The notes under the pieces: generated by a model
What the model was told of the DNA's origin: nothing
Seen by the model: the letters and a program-made list of their open reading frames with translations, nothing else
Databases searched by the model: none
Origin: Prosopocoilus inquinatus
Lineage: Eukaryota; Arthropoda; Insecta; Coleoptera; Lucanidae
Direction: 5' to 3'
DNA: 64,000 bases
NCBI GenBank assembly: GCA_036172665.1
Contig: CM069870.1
Span: forward strand, 45,218,001 to 45,282,000
In this document: positions 38,404-51,236 of the stretch, one piece after another
How positions within the stretch are numbered: position 1 is the first letter of the stretch
Layout of the letters: each line of letters starts with the position of its first letter
Program-made: the position numbers and the translations under genes

Positions 38404-38964
38404 GATACAAAGTTTTTGGACGCAGCAGAAGCTGGAAATAGTTTTGAACGAAACAACAAGTATTAGCGTTGTTCCTGTGTTGTATCTAATCGATCCTTAC
38501 TCATATATCATGTTATTTGGCGTTTCGATGGACTCCAGTAGCTCTGATGTGAGATACGACGTTTTCGGACGCAGCAGAAGCTGGAAATAGTTTTAAACGA
38601 AATAACACGTATTAGCGTTGTTCCTGTGATGTATCTAATCGATCCTTACTCATCTATCATGTTATTTGACGTTTGGATGGACTCCAGTAACTCTGATGTG
38701 AGATACAAAGTTTTTGGACGCAGCAGGAGCTGGAAATAGTTTTAAACGAAACAACACGTATTAGCGTTGTTCCTGTGCTGTATCTAATCGATCCTTACTC
38801 ATATATCATGTTATTTGGCGTTTCGATGGACTCCAGTAGCTCTGATGTGAGATACGACGTTTTCGGACGCAGCAGAAGCTGGAAATAGTTTTAAACGAAA
38901 CAACACGTATTAGCGTTGTTCCTGTGATGTATCTAATCGATCCTTACTCATCTATCATGTTATT
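38404..38964 (+). repeat. Copy 2 of the block at 1-561
   Basis: Matches bases 1-561, including the rare CAACAAGTATTAG and CCTGTGTTGTATC pairing. Past 38,965 the sequence continues like bases 1,307 onward (E* monomer, then CTAACCGATCC at 39,231 as at 1,573). The offset drops from 38,403 to 37,658, so five monomers present at 562-1,306 are absent here. Confidence 0.85.
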
Positions 38965-39285
38965 TGGCGTTTCGATGGACTCCAGTAACTTTGATGTGAG
39001 ATACGAAGTTCTCGGACGCAGCTGAAGCTAGAAATAGTTTTAAACGAAACAACACGCATTAGCGTTGTTACTGTGATGTATCTAATCGATCCTTACTTAT
39101 CTATCATGTTATTTGACGTTTGGATGGACTCCAGTAAGTCTGATGTGAGATACAAAGTTTTTGGACGCAGCAGGAGCTGGAAATAGTTTTAAACGAAACA
39201 ACACGTATTAGCGTTGTTCCTGTGCTGTATCTAACCGATCCTTACTCATGTATCATGTTATTTGGCGTTTCGATGGACTCCAGTA

Positions 39286-39446
39286 GCTCTGATGTGAGAT
39301 ACGAAATTTTCGGACGCAGCAGAAGCTGGAAATAGTTGTAAACTAAACAACACGCATTAGTGTTGTTCCTGTGATGTATCTAATCGATCCTTACTTATCT
39401 ATCATGTTATTTGACGTTTGGATGGACTTCAGTAACCCTGACGTGA
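39286..39446 (+). repeat. Chimeric monomer at an exchange junction
   Basis: AGCTCTGATGTGAGATAC, which is normally followed by GACGTTTTC (D type), is followed here by GAAATTTTC (A type). Upstream sequence matches about 1,307-1,646 (CTAACCGATCC marker). Downstream sequence carries GTTGTAAACTAAAC, found otherwise only near 3,913, and then GACTTCAG of the 4.4-kb block. The switches lie in the shared GATGTGAGATACGA string (about 39,290-39,304) and between 39,403 and 39,427. Confidence 0.8.
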
Positions 39447-42400
39447 GATACGAAGTTCTCGGACGCAGCAGAAGCTGGAAATAGTTTTAAACGAAACAAC
39501 ACTTATTAGCGTTGTTCCTGTGATGTATCTAATCGATCCTTACTCATCTATCATGTTATTTGACGTTTCGATGGACTCCAGAAACTCTAATGTGAGATAC
39601 GAAATTTTCGGACGCAGCAGAAGCTGGAAATAGTTTTAAACGAAACAACACGCATTAGCGTTGTTCCTGTGATGTATCTAATCGATCCTTACTTATCTAT
39701 CATGTTATTTGACGTTTGGATGGACTCCAGTAACCCTGACGTGAGATACGAAGTTCTCGGACGCAGCAGAAGCTGGAAATAGTTTTAAACGAAATAACAC
39801 GTATTAGCGTTGTTCCTGTGATGTATCTAATCGATCCTTACTCATCTATCATGTTATTTGACGTTTCGATGGACTACAGTAACTCTAATGTGAGATACGA
39901 AATTTTCGGACGCAGCAGAAGCTGGAAATAGTTTTAAACGAAACAACACGCATTAGTGTTGTTCCTGTGATGTATCTAATCGATCCTTACTTATCTATCA
40001 TGTGATTTGACGTTTGGATGGACTCCAGTAACACTGACGTGAGATACGAAGTTCTCGGACGCAGCAGAAGCTGGAAATAGTTTTAAACGAAACAACACGT
40101 ATTAGCGTTGTTCCTGTGATGTATCTAATCGATCCTTACTCATCTATCATGTTATTTGACGTTTCGATGGACTCCAGTAACTCTAATGTGAGATACGAAA
40201 TTTTCGGACGCAGCAGAAGCTGGAAATAGTTTTAAACGAAACAACACGCATTAGTGTTGTTCCTGTGATGTATCTAATCGATCCTTACTTATCTATCATG
40301 TTATTCGACGTTTGGATGGACTCCAGTAACTCTGATGTGAGATACAAAGTTTTTGGACGCAGCAGAAGCTGGAAATAGTTTTGAACGAAACAACACGTAT
40401 TAGCGTTGTTCCTGTGATGTATCTAATCGATCCTTACTTAGCTACTATGTTATTTGACGCTTGGATGGACTCCAGTAACTCTAATGTGAGATACAAAGTT
40501 TTTGGACGCAGCAGAAGCTGGAAATAGTTTTGAACGAAACAACACGTATTAGCGTTGTTCCTGTGATGTATCTAATCGATCCTTACTCATCTATCATGTT
40601 ATTTGACGTTTCGATGGACTCCAGTAACTCTAATGTGAGATACGAGATTTTCGGACGCAGCAGAAGCTGGAAATAGTTTTAAACGAAACAACACGCATTA
40701 GCGTTGTTCCTGTGATGTATCTAATCGATCCTTACTTATCTATCATGTTATTTGACGTTTGGATGGACTCCAGTAACCCTGACGTGAGATACGAAGTTCT
40801 CGGACGCAGCAGAAGCTGGAAATAGTTTTAAACGAAACAACACGTATTAGCGTTGTTCCTGTGCTGTATCTAATCGATCCTTGCTCATATATCATGTTAT
40901 TTGGCGTTTCGATGGACTCCAGTAGCTCTGATGTGAGATACGACGTTTTCGGACGCAGCAGAAGCTGGAAATAGTTTTAAACGAAACAACACGTATTAGC
41001 GTTGTTCCTGTGATGTATCTAATCGATCCTTAATCATCTATCATGTTATTTGACGTTTCGATGGACTCCAGTAACTCTAATGTGAGATACGAGATTTTCG
41101 GACGCAGCAGAAGCTGGAAATAGTTTTAAACGAAACAACACGCATTAGCGTTGTTCCTGTGATGTATCTAATCGATCCTTACTTATCTATCATGTTATTT
41201 GACGTTTGGATGGACTCCAGTAACCCTGACGTGAGATACGAAGTTCTCGGACGCAGCAGAAGCTGGAAATAGTTTTAAACGAAACAACACGCATTAGCGT
41301 TGTTCCTGTGATATATCTAATCGATCCTTACTTATCTATCATGTTATTTGACGTTTTAATGGACTCCAGTAACCCTGACGTGAGATACGAAGTTCTCGGA
41401 CGCAGCAGAAGCTGGAAATAGTTTTAAACGAAACAACACGTATTAGCGTTGTTCCTGTGATGTATCTAATCGATCCTTACTCATCTATCATGTTATTTGA
41501 CGTTTGGATGGACTCCAGTAACTCTGATGTGAGATACAAAGTTTTTGGACGCAGCAGAAGCTGGAAATAGTTTTGAACGAAACAACACGTATTAGCGTTG
41601 TTCCTGTGATGTATCTAATCGATCCTTACTCATCTATTATGTTATTTGGCGTTTCGATGGACTCCAGTAACTTTGATGTGAGATACGAAGTTCTCGGACG
41701 CAGCTGAAGCTAGAAATAGTTTTAAACGAAACAACACGCATTAGCGTTGTTACTGTGATGTATCTAAACGATCCTTACTTATCTAACATGTTATTTGACG
41801 TTTGGATGGACTCCAGTAAGTCTGATGTGAGATACAAAGTTTTTGGACGCAGCAGGATCTGGAAATAGTTTTAAACGAAACAACACGCATTAGCGTTGTT
41901 CCTGTGATGTATCTAATCGATCCTTACTTAGCTACTATGTTATTTGACGTTTCGATGGACTCCAGTAACTCTAATGTGAGATACGAAATTATCGGACGCA
42001 GCAGAAGCTGGAAATAGTTTTAAACGAAACAACACGCATTAGCGTTGTTCCTGTGATGTATCTAATCGATCCTTACTCATCTATCATGTTATTTGGCGAT
42101 TCGATGGACTCCAGTAACTTTGATGTGAGATACGAAGTTCTCGGACGCAGCTGAAGCTAGAAATAGTTTTAAACGAAACAACACGCATTAGCGTTGTTCC
42201 TGTGATGTATCTAATCGATCCTTACTCATCTATCATGTTATTTGACGTTTCGATGGACTCCAGTAACTCTAATGTGAGATACGAAATTTTCGGACGCAGC
42301 AGAAGCTGGAAATAGTTTTAAACGAAACAACACGCATTAGCGTTGTTCCTGTGATGTATCTAATCGATCCTTACTTATCTATCATGTTATTTGACGTTTG

Positions 42401-42600
42401 GATGGACTCCAGTAAGTCTGATGTGAGATACAAAGTTTTTGGACGCAGCAGAAGCTGGAAATAGTTTTGAACGAAACAACACGTATTAGCGTTGTTCCTG
42501 TGATGTATCTAATCGATCCTTACTCATCTATCATGTTATTTGACGTTTGGATGGACTCCAGTAACTCTGATGTGAGATACAAAGTTTTTGGACGCAGCAG
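39404..42600 (+). repeat. Copy 2 of the 3.2-kb block at 4,428-7,624
   Basis: Collinear with 4,428-7,624 with few substitutions (three noticed). It ends where CAGAAGCTGG at 42,601 differs from CAGGAGCTGG at 7,625. At that point this copy goes into a local seven-monomer duplication instead of continuing collinearly. Confidence 0.85.
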
Positions 42601-43643
42601 AAGCTGGAAATAGTTTTGAACGAAACAACACGTATTAGCGTTGTTCCTGTGATGTATCTAATCGATCCTTACTCATCTATTATGTTATTTGGCGTTTCGA
42701 TGGACTCCAGTAACTTTGATGTGAGATACGAAGTTCTCGGACGCAGCTGAAGCTAGAAATAGTTTTAAACGAAACAACACGCATTAGCGTTGTTACTGTG
42801 ATGTATCTAAACGATCCTTACTTATCTAACATGTTATTTGACGTTTGGATGGACTCCAGTAAGTCTGATGTGAGATACAAAGTTTTTGGACGCAGCAGGA
42901 TCTGGAAATAGTTTTAAACGAAACAACACGCATTAGCGTTGTTCCTGTGATGTATCTAATCGATCCTTACTTAGCTACTATGTTATTTGACGTTTCGATG
43001 GACTCCAGTATCTCTAATGTGAGATACGAAATTATCGGACGCAGCAGAAGCCGGAAATAGTTTTAAACGAAACAACACGCATTAGCGTTGTTCCTGTGAT
43101 GTATCTAATCGATCCTTACTCATCTATCATGTTATTTGGCGATTCGATGGACTCCAGTAACTTTGATGTGAGATACGAAGTTCTCGGACGCAGCTGAAGC
43201 TAGAAATAGTTTTAAACGAAACAACACGCATTAGCGTTGTTCCTGTGATGTATCTAATCGATCCTTACTCATCTATCATGTTATTTGACGTTTCGATGGA
43301 CTCCAGTAACTCTAATGTGAGATACGAAATTTTCGGACGCAGCAGAAGCTGGAAATAGTTTTAAACGAAACAACACGCATTAGCGTTGTTCCTGTGATGT
43401 ATCTAATCGATCCTTACTTATCTATCATGTTATTTGACGTTTGGATGGACTCCAGTAAGTCTGATGTGAGATACAAAGTTTTTGGACGCAGCAGAAGCTG
43501 GAAATAGTTTTGAACGAAACAACACGTATTAGCGTTGTTCCTGTGATGTATCTAATCGATCCTTACTCATCTATCATGTTATTTGACGTTTGGATGGACT
43601 CCAGTAACTCTGATGTGAGATACAAAGTTTTTGGACGCAGCAG
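41427..43643 (+). repeat. 7-monomer (1,043-bp) tandem duplication, ~2.1 copies
   Basis: x matches x+1,043 (7 x 149). Each copy contains K, E* with CTATTATG upstream, K with CAGGATCTGG, A with GAAATTATCGG, a second E* with GGCGATTCG upstream, A and K. Differences noticed in the second copy are CCAGTATCTC near 43,007 and AAGCCGG near 43,029. The corresponding stretches at 6.5-7.6 kb and 10.3-11.5 kb are single, so this duplication arose after the large block was copied. Confidence 0.88.
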
Positions 43644-46600
43644 GAGCTGGAAATAGTTTTAAACGAAACAACACGTATTAGCGTTGTTCCTGTGATGTAT
43701 CTAATCGATCCTTACTCATCTATCATGTTATTTGACGTTTCGATGGACTCCAGTAACTCTAATGTGAGATACGAAATTTTCGGACGCAGCAGAAGCTGGA
43801 AATAGTTTTAAACGAAACAACACGCATTAGTGTTGTTCCTGTGATGTATCTAATCGATCCTTACTTATCTATCATGTTATTTGACGTTTGGATGGACTCC
43901 AGTAACCCTGACGTGAGATACGAAGTTCTCGGACGCAGCAGAAGCTGGAAATAGTTTTAAACGAAACAACACGTATTAGCGTTGTTCCTGTGATATATCT
44001 AATCGATCCTTACTCATCTATCATGTTATTCGACGTTTGGATGGACTCCAGTAACTCTGATGTGAGATACAAAGTTTTTGGACGCAGCAGAAGCTGGAAA
44101 TAGTTTTGAACGAAACAACACGTATTAGCGTTGTTCCTGTGATGTATCTAATCGATCCTTACTTAGCTACTATGTTATTTGACGCTTGGATGGACTCCAG
44201 TAACTCTAATGTGAGATACGAAATTTTCGGACGCAGCAGAAGCTGGAAATAGTTTTAAACGAAACAACACGCATTAGCGTTGTTCCTGTGATGTATCTAA
44301 TCGATCCTTACTTATCTATCATGTTATTTGACGTTTGGATGGACTCCAGTAACCCTGACGTGAGATACGAAGTTCTCGGACGCAGCAGAAGCTGGAAATT
44401 GTTTTGAACGAAACAACACGTATTAGCGTTGTTCCTGTGATGTATCTAATCGATCCTTACTTAGCTACTATGTTATTTGACGCTTGGATGGACTCCAGTA
44501 ACTCTAATGTGAGATACGAAATTTTCGGACGCAGCAGAAGCTGGAAATAGTTTTAAACGAAACAACACGCATTAGCGTTGTTCCTGTGATGTATCTAATC
44601 GATCCTTACTTATCTATCATGTTATTTGACGTTTGGATGGACTCCAGTAACCCTGACGTGAGATACGAAGTTCTCGGACGCAGCAGAAGCTGGAAATAGT
44701 TTTAAACGAAACAACACGTATTAGCGTTGTTCCTGTGATGTATCTAATCGATCCTTACTCATCTATCATGTTATTTGACGTTTGGATGGACTCCAGTAAC
44801 TCTGATGTGAGATACAAAGTTTTTGGACGCAGCAGGAGCTGGAAATAGTTTTAAACGAAACAACACGTATTAGCGTTGTTCCTGTGCTGTATCTAATCGA
44901 TCCTTACTCATATATCATGTTATTTGGCGTTTCGATGGACTCCAGTAGCTCTGATGTGAGATACGACGTTTTCGGACGCAGCAGAAGCTGGAAATAGTTT
45001 TAAACGAAACAACACGTATTAGCGTTGTTCCTGTGATGTATCTAATCGATCCTTACTCATATATCATGTTATTTGGCGTTTCGATGGACTCCAGTAGCTC
45101 TGATGTGAGATACGACGTTTTCGGACGCAGCAGAAGCTGGAAATAGTTTTAAACGAAACAACACGTATTAGCGTTGTTCCTGTGATGTATCTAATCGATC
45201 CTTACTCATATATCATGTTATTTGACGTTTCGATGGACTCCAGTAACTCTAATGTGAGATACGAAATTTTCGGACGCAGCAGAAGCTGGAAATAGTTTTA
45301 AACGAAACAACACGCATTAGTGTTGTTCCTGTGATGTATCTAATCGATCCTTACTTATCTATCATGTTATTTGACGTTTGGATGGACTCCAGTAACCCTG
45401 ACGTGAGATACGAAGTTCTCGGACGCAGCAGAAGCTGGAAATAGTTTTAAACGAAACAACACGTATTAGCGTTGTTCCTGTGATGTATCTAATCGATCCT
45501 TACTCATATATCATGTTATTTGGCGTTTCGATGGACTCCAGTAACTCTGATGTGAGATACAAAGTTTTTGGACGCAGCAGGAGCTGGAAATAGTTTTAAA
45601 CGAAACAACACGTATTGGCGTTGTTCCTGTGCTGTATCTAATCGATCCTTACTCATATATCATGTTATTTGGCGTTTCGATGGACTCCAGTAGCTCTGAT
45701 GTGAGATACGACGTTTTCGGACGCAGCAGAAGCTGGAAATAGTTTTAAACGAAACAACACGTATTAGCGTTGTTCCTGTGATGTATCTAATCGATCCTTA
45801 CTCATCTATCATGTTATTTGACGTTTCGATGGACTCCAGTAACTCTAATGTGAGATACGAAATTTTCGGACGCAGCAGAAGCTGGAAATAGTTTTAAACG
45901 AAACAACACGCATTAGTGTTGTTCCTGTGATGTATCTAATCGATCCTTACTTATCTATCATGTTATTCGACGTTTGGATGGACTCCAGTAACTCTGATGT
46001 GAGATACAAAGTTTTTGGACGCAGCAGAAGCTGGAAATAGTTTTGAACGAAACAACACGTATTAGCGTTGTTCCTGTGATGTATCTAATCGATCCTTACT
46101 TAGCTACTATGTTATTTGACGCTTGGATGGACTCCAGTAACTCTAATGTGAGATACAAAGTTTTTGGACGCAGCAGAAGCTGGAAATAGTTTTGAACGAA
46201 ACAACACGTATTAGCGTTGTTCCTGTGATGTATCTAATCGATCCTTACTCATCTATCATGTTATTTGACGTTTCGATGGACTCCAGTAACTCTAATGTGA
46301 GATACGAGATTTTCGGACGCAGCAGAAGCTGGAAATAGTTTTAAACGAAACAACACGCATTAGCGTTGTTCCTGTGATGTATCTAATCGATCCTTACTTA
46401 TCTATCATGTTATTTGACGTTTGGATGGACTCCAGTAACCCTGACGTGAGATACGAAGTTCTCGGACGCAGCAGAAGCTGGAAATAGTTTTAAACGAAAC
46501 AACACGCATTAGCGTTGTTCCTGTGATATATCTAATCGATCCTTACTTATCTATCATGTTATTTGACGTTTTAATGGACTCCAGTAACCCTGACGTGAGA

Positions 46601-49323
46601 TACGAAGTTCTCGGACGCAGCAGAAGCTGGAAATAGTTTTAAACGAAACAACACGTATTAGCGTTGTTCCTGTGATGTATCTAATCGATCCTTACTCATC
46701 TATCATGTTATTTGACGTTTGGATGGACTCCAGTAACTCTGATGTGAGATACAAAGTTTTTGGACGCAGCAGAAGCTGGAAATAGTTTTGAACGAAACAA
46801 CACGTATTAGCGTTGTTCCTGTGATGTATCTAATCGATCCTTACTCATCTATCATGTTATTCGACGTTTGGATGGACTCCAGTAACTCTGATGTGAGATA
46901 CAAAGTTTTTGGACGCAGCAGAAGCTGGAAATAGTTTTGAACGAAACAACACGTATTAGCGTTGTTCCTGTGATGTATCTAATCGATTCTTACTTAGCTA
47001 CTATGTTATTTGACGCTTGGATGGACTCCAGTAACTCTAATGTGAGATACGAAATTTTCGGACGCAGCAGAAGCTGGAAATAGTTTTAAACGAAACAACA
47101 CGCATTAGCGTTGTTCCTGTGATGTATCTAATCGATCCTTACTTATCTATCATGTTATTTGACGTTTGGATGGACTCCAGTAACCCTGACGTGAGATACG
47201 AAGTTCTCGGACGCAGCAGAAGCTGGAAATAGTTTTAAACGAAACAACACGTATTAGCGTTGTTCCTGTGATGTATCTAATCGATCCTTACTCATCTATC
47301 ATGTTATTTGACGTTTGGATGGACTCCAGTAACTCTGATGTGAGATACAAAGTTTTTGGACGCAGCAGGAGCTGGAAATAGTTTTAAACGAAACAACACG
47401 TATTAGCGTTGTTCCTGTGCTGTATCTAATCGATCCTTACTCATATATCATGTTATTTGGCGTTTCGATGGACTCCAGTAGCTCTGATGTGAGATACGAC
47501 GTTTTCGGACGCAGCAGAAGCTGGAAATAGTTTTAAACGAAACAACACGTATTAGCGTTGTTCCTGTGATGTATCTAATCGATCCTTAATCATCTATCAT
47601 GTTATTTGACGTTTCGATGGACTCCAGTAACTCTAATGTGAGATACGAGATTTTCGGACGCAGCAGAAGCTGGAAATAGTTTTAAACGAAACAACACGCA
47701 TTAGCGTTGTTCCTGTGATGTATCTAATCGATCCTTACTTATCTATCATGTTATTTGACGTTTGGATGGACTCCAGTAACCCTGACGTGAGATACGAAGT
47801 TCTCGGACGCAGCAGAAGCTGGAAATAGTTTTAAACGAAACAACACGCATTAGCGTTGTTCCTGTGATATATCTAATCGATCCTTACTTATCTATCATGT
47901 TATTTGACGTTTTAATGGACTCCAGTAACCCTGACGTGAGATACGAAGTTCTCGGACGCAGCAGAAGCTGGAAATAGTTTTAAACGAAACAACACGTATT
48001 AGCGTTGTTCCTGTGATGTATCTAATCGATCCTTACTCATCTATCATGTTATTTGACGTTTGGATGGACTCCAGTAACTCTGATGTGAGATACAAAGTTT
48101 TTGGACGCAGCAGAAGCTGGAAATAGTTTTGAACGAAACAACACGTATTAGCGTTGTTCCTGTGATGTATCTAATCGATCCTTACTCATCTATTATGTTA
48201 TTTGGCGTTTCGATGGACTCCAGTAACTTTGATGTGAGATACGAAGTTCTCGGACGCAGCTGAAGCTAGAAATAGTTTTAAACGAAACAACACGCATTAG
48301 CGTTGTTACTGTGATGTATCTAAACGATCCTTACTTATCTAACATGTTATTTGACGTTTGGATGGACTCCAGTAAGTCTGATGTGAGATACAAAGTTTTT
48401 GGACGCAGCAGGATCTGGAAATAGTTTTAAACGAAACAACACGCATTAGCGTTGTTCCTGTGATGTATCTAATCGATCCTTACTTAGCTACTATGTTATT
48501 TGACGTTTCGATGGACTCCAGTAACTCTAATGTGAGATACGAAATTATCGGACGCAGCAGAAGCTGGAAATAGTTTTAAACGAAACAACACGCATTAGCG
48601 TTGTTCCTGTGCTGTATCTAATCGATCCTTACTCATATATCATGTTATTTGGCGTTTCGATGGACTCCAGTAGCTCTGATGTGAGATACGACGTTTTCGG
48701 ACGCAGCAGAAGCTGGAAATAGTTTTAAACGAAACAACACGTATTAGCGTTGTTCCTGTGATGTATCTAATCGATCCTTACTCATATATCATGTTATTTG
48801 GCGTTTCGATGGACTCCAGTAGCTCTGATGTGAGATACGACGTTTTCGGACGCAGCAGAAGCTGGAAATAGTTTTAAACGAAACAACACGTATTAGCGTT
48901 GTTCCTGTGATGTATCTAATCGATCCTTACTCATATATCATGTTATTTGACGTTTCGATGGACTCCAGTAACTCTAATGTGAGATACGAAATTTTCGGAC
49001 GCAGCAGAAGCTGGAAATAGTTTTAAACGAAACAACACGCATTAGTGTTGTTCCTGTGATGTATCTAATCGATCCTTACTTATCTATCATGTTATTTGAC
49101 GTTTGGATGGACTCCAGTAACCCTGACGTGAGATACGAAGTTCTCGGACGCAGCAGAAGCTGGAAATAGTTTTAAACGAAACAACACGTATTAGCGTTGT
49201 TCCTGTGATGTATCTAATCGATCCTTACTCATCTATCATGTTATTCGACGTTTGGATGGACTCCAGTAACTCTGATGTGAGATACAAAGTTTTTGGACGC
49301 AGCAGAAGCTGGAAATAGTTTTG
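43644..49323 (+). repeat. Rearranged satellite modules
   Basis: About 38 monomers related to 7.6-10 kb but reordered. Visible events are a two-monomer (298-bp) duplication, 44,103 onward repeated from 44,401; a nine-monomer (1,341-bp) spaced repeat, 46,249-46,852 matching 47,590-48,193 and carrying TGATATATC at about 46,524 and 47,865; and a 25-monomer (3,725-bp) spaced match, about 44,886-45,504 with 48,611-49,229. No single HOR period covers the segment. Confidence 0.78.
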
Positions 49324-51203
49324 AACGAAACAACACGTATTAGCGTTGTTCCTGTGATGTATCTAATCGATCCTTACTTAGCTACTATGTTATTTGACGC
49401 TTGGATGGACTCCAGTAACTCTAATGTGAGATACGAAATTTTCGGACGCAGCAGAAGCTGGAAATAGTTTTAAACGAAACAACACGCATTAGCGTTGTTC
49501 CTGTGATGTATCTAATCGATCCTTACTTATCTATCATGTTATTTGACGTTTGGATGGACTCCAGTAACCCTGACGTGAGATACGAAGTTCTCGGACGCAG
49601 CAGAAGCTGGAAATAGTTTTAAACGAAACAACACGTATTAGCGTTGTTCCTGTGATGTATCTAATCGATCCTTACTCATCTATCATGTTATTTGACGTTT
49701 GGATGGACTCCAGTAACTCTGATGTGAGATACAAAGTTTTTGGACGCAGCAGGAGCTGGAAATAGTTTTAAACGAAACAACACGTATTAGCGTTGTTCCT
49801 GTGCTGTATCTAATCGATCCTTACTCATATATCATGTTATTTGGCGTTTCGATGGACTCCAGTAGCTCTGATGTGAGATACGACGTTTTCGGACGCAGCA
49901 GAAGCTGGAAATAGTTTTAAACGAAACAACACGTATTAGCGTTGTTCCTGTGATGTATCTAATCGATCCTTACTCATCTATCATGTTATTTGACGTTTCG
50001 ATGGACTCCAGTAACTCTAATGTGAGATACGAAATTTTCGGACGCAGCAGAAGCTGGAAATAGTTTTAAACTAAACAACACGCATTAGCGTTGTTACTGT
50101 GATGTATCTAAACGATCCTTACTTATTTAACATGTTATTTGACGTTTGGATGGACTCCAGTAAGTCTGATGTGAGATACAAAGTTTTTGGACGCAGCAGG
50201 ATCTGGAAATAGTTTTAAACGAAACAACACGCATTAGCGTTGTTCCTGTGATGTATCTAATCGATCCTTACTCATCTATCATGTTATTTGACGTTTCGAT
50301 GGACTACAGTAACTCTAATGTGAGATACGAAATTTTCGGACGCAGCAGAAGCTGGAAATAGTTTTAAATGAAACAACACGCATTAGTGTTGTTCCTGTGA
50401 TGTATCTAATCGATCCTTACTTATCTATCATGTGATTTGACGTTTGGATGGACTCCAGTAACTATGATGTGAGATACAAAGTTTTTGGACGCAGCAGAAG
50501 CTGGAAATAGTTTTGAACGAAACAACACGTATTAGCGTTGTTCCTGTGATGTATCTAATCGATCCTTACTCATCTATCATGTTATTTGGCGTTTCGATGG
50601 ACTCCAGTAGCTCTGATGTGAGATACGACGTTTTCGGACGCAGCAGAAGCTGGAAATAGTTTTAAACGAAACAACACGTATTAGCGTTGTTCCTGTGATG
50701 TATCTAATCGATCCTTACTCATCTATCATGTTATTTGACGTTTGGATGGACTCCAGTAACTCTGATGTGAGATACAAAGTTTTTGGACGCAGCAGAAGCT
50801 GGAAATAGTTTGAAACGAAACAACACGTATTTTCGTTGTTCCTGTGCTGTATCTAATCGATCCTTACTCATATATCATGTTATTTGGCGTTTCGATGGAC
50901 TCCAGTAGCTCTGATGTGAGATACGACGTTTTCGGACGCAGCAGAAGCTGGAAATAGTTTTAAACGAAACAACACGTATTAGCGTTGTTCCTGTGATGTA
51001 TCTAATCGATCCTTACTCATCTATCATGTTATTTGACGTTTCGATGGACTCCAGTAACTCTAATGTGAGATACGAAATTTTCGGACGCAGCAGAAGCTGG
51101 AAATAGTTTTAAACGAAACAACACGCATTAGCGTTGTTCCTGTGATGTATCTAATCGATCCTTACTTATCTATCATGTTATTTGACGTTTGGATGGACTC
51201 CAG

Positions 51204-51236
51204 TAACCCTGACGTGAGATACGACGTTTTCGGACG
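51204..51236 (+). repeat. Chimeric E/D monomer boundary, copy 1
   Basis: CCCTGACGTGAGATAC, elsewhere followed by GAAGTTCTC (E type), is followed here by GACGTTTTC (D type). The same combination appears at 58,654-58,686, exactly 7,450 bp downstream. The junction therefore predates the 50-monomer duplication. Confidence 0.82.
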
